From: Plakobranchus ocellatus
Lineage: Eukaryota > Mollusca > Gastropoda > Plakobranchidae
Length of the DNA: 29,115 bases
Direction: 5' to 3'
NCBI GenBank assembly: GCA_019648995.1
Contig: BLXT01002128.1
Span: 133,215-162,329, forward strand
Part shown: positions 1-12,500 of the stretch, piece after piece
Position numbering within the stretch: the first letter of the stretch is position 1
Layout: every line of letters starts with the position of its first letter
Notes under the pieces: generated by a model
Databases searched by the model: none
Told to the model about the DNA's origin: nothing
The model's input: only the letters and a program-made list of their open reading frames with translations
Translations under genes and position numbers: made by a program

Positions 1-66
1 CTCTCTCTCTCTCTCTCTCTACTCTTCCCTTCCCATCTTTCTCCCCCCCCCACACACACACACATA
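1..66. repeat. Compound simple repeat (CT)n-(C)n-(CA)n
   Basis: Ten CT dinucleotides (1-20) lead into a pyrimidine-rich stretch, a run of C (43-50) and a CA run (51-64). It is low-complexity DNA in the DNAI4 intron upstream of the first exon visible here. The rest of 67-449 is T-rich intron with no exon that I can support. Confidence 0.9.
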
Positions 67-449
67 CCATTTTTTCCCATCCTTCTCCCATTGTTTTCTT
101 TGACTTTTATTTTTTATGTATTCCAATGATCTATGTTTTTAGACTTGTGACATTAAAAAAGAACAGCTCTCTACAAATTAATAAGTTTTGTTTTAGCAAT
201 AATGGCTTGTGAATGATAATGCTATAATTAAGTCTCATCATTTTTCTTGTTATCTAGTTTAGTGGCAAGTGTACCTGCCCCGATATTTCTGTAGTAAATT
301 TGAGTTTTAGCCTGCCACAAATATCCTGGCCAGATGTGGGCCTCAGAAACTGAGATCATTGTGTTTATTCAGGATATTATGCACATGAAGCTCACCAAAC
401 AATCTTACTCTGTATATACTCCTCTGCAATGTCTTGTTTTCTCCTCTAG

Positions 450-536
450 GATTTGGTAGCTGTTGGATATGGCCAGTTTGAGTTTACCAACCAAAAACCA
501 GGGCTTGTTTGCTGTTGGTGCATTAAGAACCCAGAG
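450..536 (+). CDS. DNAI4: DNAI4 exon (window exon 1), residues 1-29 of the fragment
   Basis: The acceptor is ctcctctag|GAT and the donor is CAGAG|gtgag; phase 0 at both ends. It encodes DLVAVGYGQFEF..., ending CCWCIKNPE. DLxAVGYG followed by a CW-IKNP strand is the signature of an intermediate-chain propeller blade. The exon starts in phase 0, so the preceding exon (off window) must end on a codon boundary. Confidence 0.92.
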
Positions 537-3500
537 GTGAGAAAACTGTTATTTTTTATTAATTTGTCAGACATTGTTGATGAGCGCCATTGAAAAATGC
601 CCAAAATTAGGTGAGAAATGCCTTCAGCGGCAGGTAACAGTTTCAATCATTTGTTTGAGTAAACAGGAGGTAGCTGCTCTTCAGATCTATTTGCATCTAC
701 CAAGGCTGATGCTTGTAATATTTGGAGAATATGCGTCATTTTGCCTTTTCCCAAGCATTGTGGACCCTCTTCTGGTTGGAAAATTATGAAGCATTTACGT
801 CCTATTGCTTTCAACTGTTTGGTGTAATCAAACTCCTATGGTACTCATTGCACCTGATGCTGGTGAGGGATTCAACCCAGTAGCTCCTTGCAGAGTTATG
901 ACAGGTTTTCTAATCTCTTTGCCACAAAAGTATCTCTCCCTGTCCAGTGGCACATCGAATTTCTTAGCAATTTTCACTGAAGAACAAGTACCATAAGAGG
1001 TAGAGCAGGCCTGGTTTATTTTTTTAAAGAAGTATTTAAATCATATTGAAAGAAAACTTGCATTAAAAAGGGTAGTCTGATGACCTTCATTACAAAAAGT
1101 ATCAGCAGTGTGGATATCTGGGAGAATAATGACAAGGTGGAAACAATTTACATGCAAGACTAAGATTTTTTTTTTGGTATGGTTAGTGATTTCATGAGCT
1201 TTTAAGAGTTATTTTGTTTGTCTAGTGAGTTTAAGTACTTGCTTTAGTTTTGTTGTTTGATATGTGAATTAGTGTGCTTGTTCGAGTTTTGTTGTTTGAT
1301 TTGTGAGTTGATGTGTTTGTTCCAGTTTTGTTTTTTGATTTCAGAGTTGATGTGCTTCTTCTAGTTTTTTCAATAGTTTTGTTGATTGATTTGTGAAATA
1401 ATTTGCTTTTTCATTTTTGTTATTTGGCTTCGAGTTAATGTGCTTGTTCTATATTTGCTGTGTGTATGACTTGGTTTTTTTCTCTCTGTTTTGATAACAT
1501 CCAAAAGAAGTGGGACCTAAAAATATATGAATACTAAGAAACAGTTAAAGGAAATGTTTTGCTTTTTTTATGAATTATGTTGCTACCAAAAAAAATTGGT
1601 CTTTATAAATCTTTACAAACAAGCTGAGTTAATTCAACTTTTGCAACAAAAAAAAAATCCACTAAAGGGCAACGTTTTTAACAATTAAAGCTATACATTT
1701 GAAATTTTCGACTGGTAACCAATTAGGACCAGTTTGACATGCATATTTCTTGTTTGGTGATGGAAAGTTTTCTCTTTCTACTGTTTTTGCAGTACCCTGA
1801 ACGTGTGTTCATGTCCAAGCAAGGTGTTACAGCACTGGACTTCTCCACGGCCAATGCCAATCTTCTTGCAGTAAGTCACTTGAGGGATATTGTCATTCAT
1901 TATTCAGAATTACCAAATTTTTAGTTTTGACCTAAATTCAGGCTTTTTTTTTTTTGTTTAAATTCAAGGGTAGGTGCTTCTTTCAATTTCTTGTTCAGCA
2001 GACCTTTGAAATTCTGAAATTTTCAGGAAGGAAAGGCATAAACAAACTGCTCTACCATTCTTTTTCATCAAAAGTTGGTTGTCATAATATTTCATGCATT
2101 ATGATTATACTGCCAGTTGTAGAAACTACACAAGGACAAATTTGTAGCTATTTTTAGTCACAAACTAAGGGGGAGATAATGAAAATAGGTCACTGTTTGG
2201 TTTTCCCATATGACATGGCTATACCTCATGTGATGGTAGTACAATTAATTTCCACTTTTTTTTTTTTCTTAGATTCATACACATCGTAAATTGCTATTTA
2301 TAACTGTTTGCCTCTTGATGTTTTCTAGTCATTTAAATTTTTGCTTGCTAAATGTACATGAATTCCATGTTCCTTAAACTTTACTTGTTTTTCTTTTCTA
2401 GAAAAATGGAAAAGTCAAGCATGGATATTTTTTTTTCTTTTCAGGTGGGTTTTTATGATGGAGGAATTGCTGTTTACAATGTGAGAAAATCAGTAGATGA
2501 GCCAGTTCTTGATAACTTGTAAGTACTATTGACAGTTGTTAATTTGATTATAGTAAAAGATAACACTGATCAAATCCCTTATGATTTTCTCCCCCTATTA
2601 AAAAGGTAACATAATAGTTTTCCCCGAAAAGGCAAATAGGTGGGTAATGCTTTTATCATGTTTAAAGCGGTTAAAAGTTGAAGAAAAAAAACACTGCAAC
2701 AAATAAGAAAGAAGTTCTGTGATAAAAAGTATATACTTGCAAAATGAAACAACAGAAGAAATACATAAAAATGTATCACTTTCTTCTATGGCCTCATCAA
2801 TAAAACAATGCAAGAGATATTGTAAAGAAATAGACTAATTTTTTCATTTTACTCATTTTCTTTTTTTACCTCTTGGCATGGAGTGAAATTACAACAAGCA
2901 TATGCATGTTGAATAAATCCCAAACTTTGTGAAAGAAGACAATATTGGGCGGAAATTTGAATTTGAGATGAGGAGAATCCCTAATTTAAATCGTGGAGTT
3001 TTGAACTATCAGAAAACTTTTATGTGTGATATGTAGAACTGCTGAAGTTGGTTGTTTTTGATATGTTGCTTTTTTACTGCTTGATAATCTTAGCTAGCCA
3101 ATCTAATGATGAAGTCATGGAATGTTGTTACATTGTGTCACCATCCTTAGTACAACAGCCGGTAAGAATCTTGCTCCTGTATGGCAGCTACGCTGGATTG
3201 AGAAGGAGCGTGGCTCAGGTGATGAAAGGACGGAGGTGCTTATCTCTATTTCTACTGATGGACGTGTCACACAGTGGTCAATCCGTAAAGGCTTTGAGAG
3301 TTATGGTACGTTGGTGTGTTTGATCAAGTCTTTCAATACCCCAGCTGCTCAGAGTAGCAGTGGCACAATAGTCAGCGCATTCACCCTGAAATAGAGCCTT
3401 TTCTTTGATTGCTATTTTTGAAACTGAGGAGAAGTGACTTTATCCAAGTTTTGTTACAACATGTCTTGCTTTTCAAACAGAAATTTATGGCAATTATTTC

Positions 3501-6500
3501 TAAAGGGATTCACTTGATTTGAAATTAGATATTTACATAATCACCCACATGTCAAGTGACTCAGTAGTGCTTGAATGTACTGTAAGATATAAATGCATGC
3601 TGCTCTTATAACTTTTTTTAGTTGATAAGTTTCAACGTTAAAATTTATTGTTTAAAATCTGCACGCAAATTGATGGTAATCATTGACTATGTTTTTTTTT
3701 TTTCAATTTTTTATGCAGCTTGATAGTAGGACAATACAACATAATAATAGCGTATATTGTTTTAATCTGGGGTTAAAATATTACTCGAGGCATTTTATTT
3801 TTTGCAAGATAATATATATCCATGAAATGGTTCATCAATAATAGTTTAAAAATTCAGTAATTCAGAGCTCTTCAAGCCATTTTTTATCCTGGTAGCGGAA
3901 ATTCCTATCTCTTTTTATGTGATTTCCTTTTTCCAACGCACTAACATCAAATGCATAATTTCACTTCAGTTCTTAATAATTCTGGTTTATATGATGAATA
4001 AAATGTTTCCATTTCTGAAAAATGGATTTACCGTGATTGCTATATGGACGTTTTGCTTCTTTTTTTTTTAAAAAAAGATTTTTACTCTTGATACTGGCTA
4101 GTCCAGATGAATTCAGACTAAGCATTTTGAATTTATCAACTCCTTTTTCTCACATTTTGTGAACTGATGAAAACGGGATAGAACAATGCTGAATCTGTGT
4201 CAAGTCATTAATGATTGAACTGAGTATTTGAAAATGTTTTGAAGAGGGAAGCTGTACTTTTAAATGTTTTTTTTTTTCAAAGCTAAAGCATTTTTTTTCC
4301 TTAAACAAGGGTTGCATTGCAAAATGGTTATAACTCATTTATTTTGAATTTATCATATCAATTTTTTTTCTGCTGAAGTGATTTGACATCATTAGCATTG
4401 TCCAGAATTCACAGCTTTACAAAAAGTTGACTCCTTGAAGTTTTTTGATAACTCTAAAAGATTTTTTTCCAGTGCTTCCAATCATCCGCATTTCTGCAGA
4501 TTTTCGTAGTTTTTGAACTTTCCGCATTGTGACAAAATCTTTTCCAAGTGGCTGGAAATTGATTCCATAAAGCAGATTGATGCGCACATTTTTTGTCCTT
4601 TTCAGATGTAGTATTTCATTACTCTATATGTGCTGTTTTTACTTTAGAGAAGTAATGTTACCTCCTTGCAGATGTGATGAAACTGAAAAAAATGCCAACT
4701 AGGATGGGAGGCCGCTCCAGGGAGAAAAAAGGCGAAGCTTTCATCTCTAGATATGCTGGAGGAATGTGCTTTGACTTCCATACCAAAGACCCCAACATGT
4801 GAGTATCCAGCTCACTTTTTTGTTTCAGCTCACAAGATATAGTCAACAATTTTTCCTCCATTTGTATGGGTGTTAAAAATCGATAATTTATGTTTGGTGG
4901 AGTTGAGTGTTTCTTAAAAATGTGTATTTATTGAGGAAATTATAAAGTAAAAGAGCAAAACCTCAGTACAACCCGTATATTTTTTCTGATATATATTAGC
5001 AATGCAGTAATGAAAAACAGTTTATGTATTAAAAGGAGTAGAAAAGAGAATTAGCAGTTGCAGCATTTAAATTAGAGAAAAATTACTAATTGTACCATAG
5101 TTCAAATTAGAGAAATTAGTAATTGTAACATGGTTTAAATTAGAGAAATTAGTAAATTGTAGCATAGTTTAAAGTAGAGAGATTATTAATTGTAACATAG
5201 TTTAAATTAGAAAAATTAGTCAATTGTAGGGTAATTTAAAGTGGAGAAATTAATAATTCTAATATAGTTTAAATTAGGGAATTTAGTAATTGTAACATAG
5301 TTAAAATTAGAGAAATTAGTAATTGTAATACAGTTTAAATTAGAGAAATTAGTAATTGTAACATAATTTAAATCAAAGAAATTAGGAAATGTTACATAGT
5401 TTAACTTGCTCAGCGCCCTCAATTTTTTTGCGTTACAAGAGCCATGGAAATTTCTTCATTTTTTGCACAAGTTTGACTGAAGAAATGAAAAGAAAGAGTG
5501 TTAGACAGACTCAAAGAGCTTCAATCACCAAAATAATAAAATTAATCCATAAAGTTGTTATGGATCTAGACTTGGACCTGCCTGATTCAGAATCTGAGCT
5601 TGACGATTCTACATCTAGATCTGCAGTTGATCATTTTTGTGACTTTTTTCACTCTGGGTCTTTATCTGAATGTACATCCTCTTCTGATTCACCCTTAAAC
5701 GTAGCAAACAGCAGAGAAATCAATTATCACTGATCTCAACTCAACTGAAAAACATTGACTGAACAATGTTTTGATAGAAACTGAAACTGGACTTAGATAA
5801 AAATTTGGTAAAAAAAAAAAAGTAGCAGATAAACTCCCCTGATACTTTCACAGAAAGTAGCTGAGAGGTTGCTCTTGCATGTAGGGTAATTCCCCTACTA
5901 ATCGAGTCTATAGGAGCAGAGGAAAAGAAATATGACGGCCAACCCGTGTGCCTTATGGGATCTGTTCTGGCAACCAAAAGCCTTTCCCGTATTCCCCGAA
6001 TGAGTTAAATTAGAGAATTAGTAATTGTAACATAGTTTAAATTAGAGAAACTAGTAAATTGTGGCATTGTTTTAATTAGAGAAATTAAATTTTGTAACAT
6101 AGTTTAAATTAGAGAAATTAGTGATTTTAACACAGTTTAAATTTGAGAAATTAGTAATAGCTACATAGTTTAAATTAAAGAAAAATTAGTAATTGTTACA
6201 TAGTTTAAATTTATGCTTTTGTTTGACTTGTAGGTTCCTCATTGCCCATTACACATTAAGCTATGCTTTTTTGAGATACTTCATTTATATATCACTTACT
6301 CTCTTCCCACAATCAACCTTCACTGCACTTCCCTATGACATAGTATCTTGTCAGCTGTTTTGGACCCACACTTTTATATCTTAAAAAATTAATTTGCCAA
6401 AATAAGGCATAGTGTACTCAATACGTCTATCAATATGGACATTCCCACTGCTTTGCTTGCAAAGCAAGTGCTGAAAATAGTGACAATGGATCATCTTCAA

Positions 6501-9500
6501 TTGACATTTGTGAAAGAAAATGTTTTTATTGACTGTATGCAATATCTTTTCACCTACGTGTTGCAAATAGCTTAGTGCTGTCAGTTATGGATCTGGTTGA
6601 ACAATACCTGTGACAATGAGTTCTTTAAAATAATAGACTAAAAAACAGAAATCACGCCAAGTCTGGCCAAAAATTGAGTGAAAAATGTTAATTTGAATCA
6701 TGATCAGTTTAGAACAGCAATTTAATTTCCGAAATTATTTAGATCTACAAGCTCTCCAACATCAGCAGTTTATCTGTTAGTGATGTGTGTAAGTTCTCCA
6801 CAATGATCTCACAACCATTTTTATATTCCCATTGCCCACAGTTTCTAGGAAATACTAGTTATGCAATGCAATTAGTCAATATAACATCAACAGATCATTC
6901 TAGAATAAAGTAGAGAGACCGAATTATGAAAACAAGTTTAGCTAAAAATATTGACCAATGAAATACTCTCATTTATTACCCCCTTTACACAAAAACATGA
7001 CACACCTACCATATTATTAGGATATGATTTAACAACTTCCTGTAAACAACGTTCTCACACCTTTGATAACCTTCAAAAAATTCCTTGATCTAAAAAGGCA
7101 AACAAAGCGTAAACATAATAGCACTGTTAAACTAAAATAGGTCTAGCCAGGCTGGATGACAATAGGCAAGACTAGAGCATAAGATCAGCCATTCCAAGTC
7201 TAGATCTAGATCTATAATCAACTCACAAGAGCTAATTTTAGTGTTTATAATAATTACATTGGTTTAATAAATGAAAGTTCTTCTGATGCATTTGACTTAT
7301 GTTTATATCTAGGTCTAGTAAGCATAGCATTGCAGAAACAGCATTCAGTATGCACCTGTCTTAATATTATTGTTATCATTATCCTTGAATTAATTTTTAC
7401 TGTGGCGTTGTTTTTTGCTTCCTACTAAATTATTGCAAATATGAAATCTGTTTTTTTCATTTTCCTTTTGTCAGTCCCACATCTTCAAATAGACATATTT
7501 CAAAATTTCAAATTGTAGATAATTTTGATTTTCTCCTTTCCTTTCTGTATTTCTATAGTTAAGTTTCTCTCAACATTTTTTTTAATAAAACATTTTTGTT
7601 CTAAGATGGTTTAAAAGTTGAACGGTTATTTAATTTCACATGTTTCTCAAGATAATTTTCTTTGATAGATTTCATCCCCACATTTTGTTTTGGGATGAGT
7701 TTTTACTTAGGTTAACAGAATTTTTATTTTTCATGCTTCTGTTGCTGAGTTTTCTTTTTTTTATTGTTTTTGAAGTTACATAGCAGGTACTGAAGAAGGC
7801 TATATTCACAAGTGCTCCTGCTCTCACAATGAACAGTATCTTGAGAGCTACCATGGACATGTGGTAAGATATTTAACTTTTATACATACATAATTGTCAC
7901 AAATGGTTTTGTACTATTCAGTCATAGTTCTAGCTGCTTGTGACAGAGATTTCTTTTAAATAGAGTAAAGAACACAAATCATTCCAAGTCGTGCTCAAAA
8001 AAATTTTTTTTAAAAGTATACTAATTTGAATGAAGTACAGTTTCAAAACAGCAATGTAGATTTTCATGAATCTCAAACTCATTGTAGAAAAGAGTGGACG
8101 CTACCTAGTATGTACTCAAGGTTAGCTGAAAATGGTGAGGAATCAAAAATTCTCTCATGTAGCACCTTCCTAATATGTACACAACTCCAGAGGTTTTAGA
8201 GCGTATCTGGTCCCTAGGTTTTACAATCGAACAACTTTCTGTAAACATTGTTTTTACACCTTTGAAAACTTAGAAATTTTTAGATCGAAAAAGGTGAGCA
8301 AAGCTAAAATGATAATAGCACTTTTAAACTAAAATAGGCCTATCCATTACCGTTTTTCAGAATAGTACTGGATATAACAATTGAATTTAACGAATTTACA
8401 TCAATAGATCGGCCATTCCGAGTCTAGAACTAGACTAAACTCACAACAGCCAATCTTGTCACAAAATTGCTTATTTATGCACTGTAGCCCTCTTAATTGG
8501 TATTCTAATCTGTTACATCTCAAAATATTCTTTTTTGTAACATCTTGATAAATCATTATTAACAATGATTTGGACCTGATTTGTGTTAGCAAAGTTTGAC
8601 TGTAATGGCTCTTTACAGTTGAATACTTTTCTTTTTACTTCTATAATAACACTCATAATATTAACCAATTTTATATAAGTAGGGAAACTCAGTAACACAT
8701 TTTATAGGTATATGATTTCCTTAATATGATCAAATTTCTTTAAAAAAAAAAAAAAGGAAGACATATATATGCACTCTCAAACATGTACGATAGTAATGAA
8801 CGTTCTAATTTGTTTTGAATGTAGAAGATACTTATTTATTCTTAAGTATTTATTTATAATACACAAATAATACACTAAGTGTTAAAATCTTGAAAATATT
8901 TTTTATTATAATGATCCAATTTTTCCCTCTCATTTTTGTCCTTTAGAGATGTTCAGACTTTATTTCTCTGAATTATCAGAGAAACATTTGTTTTTATTTC
9001 TTGAAAAGAAATATCATTTTAAAAATCGAACAGGAAGGATTCACAGACTTAATTGGTTGTGGTTTTTTTTCAATTAGCCAGTGCTTTAAATATTCTTAAC
9101 ATTTTTATCTTCTTATCATAATTATTTTTTCAGAGCCCTGTGTATTCAGTGCAGTGGTCTCCCTTTGTGCCTGACATTTTTCTCAGTTGCAGTGCAGACT
9201 GGACAATCAAACTCTGGCATCAGGACAAGACAAAGCACATTCTGTCTTTTCATTCAACTACTGTGAGTCAATGAATTGATCACATCTGGTTCACCAGCCT
9301 GTGGATCGAGAAAAATAATTTGTTTGTGAATAATGGTTACAAGGGCAAATTAAAATATTCATACATTTCTGGAATAATAATAACTAAGCACACCTCCGCA
9401 TCATAGCTTTCTATTTCCGTGAATCCAAATTAAGCAACATCCTGTTTCCCTGAATTTTATAACTTTGTCCTTACATTGTTAAAATTCTGTGGATATTCAA

Positions 9501-12500
9501 AGTAGTCGTTTCCATTCATTTAGCTACCTGTGAAAGTAAATATGTAAATGAAATGTGAATAAAAATGATAATAAATTAATTTTAAAAATCAATCTAAGTC
9601 TTCAAAGCAATCAAATAGAAATTGAAAACTGTACATAATATTAACCCTAGACGGTATATGGACCAACATGTTAAACACGTAATTCCCAACCGGGTGAAGC
9701 GCCAGCCCCACTTCTGGTACCAGACCCCGCCAACTGAGAGAAGCGTAGGCCCAACTTGTTAAACCCAGGCCTAAGCCATGTTTCAATGGATATATTTCAA
9801 CCTTATATACAGAAAATCACGATGTAAACTGACTAGGTCATAATAAAGATATCAAACTAATATAATAAAAACAATTTTCAACAATTATATACATCTATGA
9901 GTCCACAGTGGATGTAACAGGCTTGCTCCATCTTCGAACTGTACTTACTGACCCCATCCGGTTAGCATCATCTAGATTCAGCAGAACTTCACTGGTCCGC
10001 TATTTTTATTACTCTGTTACTCTCCCAGCGCCCCCCCCAGCTTCCTTTATAAACACCTCTTATTCAGCGACACAAAAATTAGCATTTCCAATCAAAGGCC
10101 AAAACAGGAATAAATCGACACCAGCAACAAATGCATCTTAGCAACAACAAACAGTCCTTTTCAGGACTAAAATTGTCTTTTCTTTCTCTCCTTCCTATTT
10201 TCTTTTTCTCCCTTTCTAATGGGCCAAAGGCAGTCCCAAGCCTGCAATCTGGAAATAGGGAACTCAGAGGGGAAAGGATTCTAGTCACTTTATCTCTTTT
10301 TATTCTCCTATACATGTCTTCAAACAATTTTCAAGAAGAAAACTTGGCTCGGTAAAAGCTAACACAGTTATACAACAACTACTACTACTACCACTTCAGA
10401 AGGCACACTCTTCTTTTCAAGACAGAGAGTGCTGATGGTGGTGTGTGTGGGGATGGGAGAGGCAGGGTTACAATGCAAACGATTTTATAAAAGCCCAGGC
10501 CTACATGTAGATATGTCTAAGCATTTGGTAGGATCATGTTACACAACCTCTTCCTAAATCTAAAGACTTGGAACTAATGGAAAATTTTCTCGAGTCTAGT
10601 CCATACGTAGATCGTAAAACAGTGATGTCTATTACACTTACAGCTGATGCAATGCTTCTCTTGTGTATGTATGTATGTGTGTGTGTTCGCATTCCTTCCT
10701 TGTGAAGGTTTGTTTGGTATGCAGGGGTGATGATGGACGTTCCAGTTTTAGATCAGCCACTCATGTGCTTGCTCATGTTCATCCTCTGCAAGGCGTTAGG
10801 GAAAACCAATCTTTTAGGACTAGCCTAGGACAAGCTCAAAGTTACATCACATTCTGTGTGTCTGCACTTTCTTGGCGTTGGTAAGGCATGCTAGTGATTG
10901 GCTTATTTGTTGTATACATTATATGACGCACCTCGATGTCATGCTTCAATTTTTAGAACAGCCAATCAGGTGCTCGCTCAATTTCACCTGGGACTAACGT
11001 GGGAGGCTGTAAGACAAAGAAAGTTCTAGAAAATGAAGTAAGTTGTGTGTATGTGTTCACATTCATGCCCTTGTGGTGAGGAATGTTATGTACCTCAGAG
11101 ATGTAATGGGATTTTATAATGTTATAAAAGTACAGCAGTAATAGCGTCTTAGTTGCTTGCAAGATGTCCTTGACCAAAATTATCGATCGATAAAAATGGC
11201 TGTGCGTGTGTGGGTGTCCTCATGTCTTGTGGTTATAGTAATTGTGTATGCTTCGTGCTGGCCTCTGAATGCTTGCATGAAGTGTCTGGCCTGAAGATTT
11301 GGTCAGGGCCTGGAAGCTGGGAGTAGGGAAGGAGAAAGNNNNNNNNNNNNNNNNNNNNNNNNNNNNNNNNNNNNNNNNNNNNNNNNNNNNNNNNNNTACA
11401 CCTCAAGTAGGCTTGCTTCAATTTTAGTCTATTGTTGGCAAGCCCACAGTGGATATGATACTGAGTGTGCAGAACATTCTGACCGCTAGGCTTGGGTGGA
11501 CCTTGAAGGGAAAAGGGGGAGTGTGTGTGTGGGGGGAGATTGCTACTTACGTCCAAGTTCCAAAAATTATTTTTCCTCATCTGCTAAGCTCACATAGAAC
11601 TAAAACTGGATCAAAGTTGTTGGTAACAAAAATAAATGTACATACTCAGTTTTATTCCTTGTATTTTTTTCTTGGTTATATGGTTTCAACAAATACAAAA
11701 CAAACATGAATTTCACTTAACTTTGAAAACGACAACATATACAGATAGAGATAGATCTAGGCTTTCCAAAAATGTATAGTTTTACTTATGTTTTGACTTT
11801 ATCTCAAGCAAAAAACTTAAAATCCTGATACAGACTATATTTTCCACGTGGTTCGCTGCCACGCCCGCGGTATGTAAACAAACACTCTGGCAACGAGGCA
11901 CTGGGGGCGGTCACAGGAAGTGACCTAGTTAGCTCTTAGAAAGTTAACCACTTGAGTGCTGAGTTATAATTAAGTAACAGGGGATATGTGTGTAAAAATG
12001 CATCTGTGGGTTTACCTTTGATCAACTGCGACAAACACACTTCTTAACATTCCTAGAACGTAATGGAAACTACATGGCCAGATAACGCCCGCATTTTATA
12101 TTGCCAGTTTGAAATAGCCAAGTCATATAGGGGTCGAATTTGACCCCATAGCACTCAAGTGGTTAAATAAGAAAAAAACCTTCGCTTCTTTAAAAGGAAA
12201 ACTCCCTGAAGTTGCCATAGAAAATTTTTTTGCTACAAATCAAACAAAAATCGATACCATAAAAAAAATGATTTCAAGTCTGTAAAATTTTAAATGGTTC
12301 TTTAACTCAGTAGCCCTACTTTGTAAATATCAGGTTTAGAAAAATCGTATAAAATGATTTCATAAAACTCTTCAATTATTCCTAAAAATGAAATGTTAAA
12401 TAAAAGTCAACACATTCAAAATAATATCTAATATCAAAAATAATTTTTTTTAGAAAATGTAGATTACTATAATACAGGCACACCCATCTCCTTGAAATTG

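Larger units (their letters stand above)
4799..7775 (+). other. DNAI4 intron, 2977 bp, repeat-rich
   Basis: It contains a split 33-bp minisatellite, a 600-bp TTAA-bounded insertion and one copy of an interspersed repeat, all listed separately. The remaining parts (4799-5062, 6217-6608, 7228-7775) are plain AT-rich DNA with no supportable exon. Confidence 0.7.

Noticed and set aside
574..996. Coding remnants in the first intron
   Set aside because: Two consecutive + strand open stretches looked slightly protein-like, but I recognise no family and they have no splice support.
3048..3394. Two overlapping + strand ORFs as a separate gene
   Set aside because: Both cover the DNAI4 exon at 3151-3305. 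Only the exon-bounded frame continues the WD protein; the extensions run into intron.
5063..6211. CRISPR-like repeat array
   Set aside because: Units are contiguous with no unique spacers and the host is a eukaryote; it is an ordinary minisatellite.
9655..9785. tRNA-derived SINE on the - strand
   Set aside because: TGGCTTAGGCCTGGG loosely resembles an A box, but no acceptable B box follows at the right distance and no cloverleaf can be drawn.
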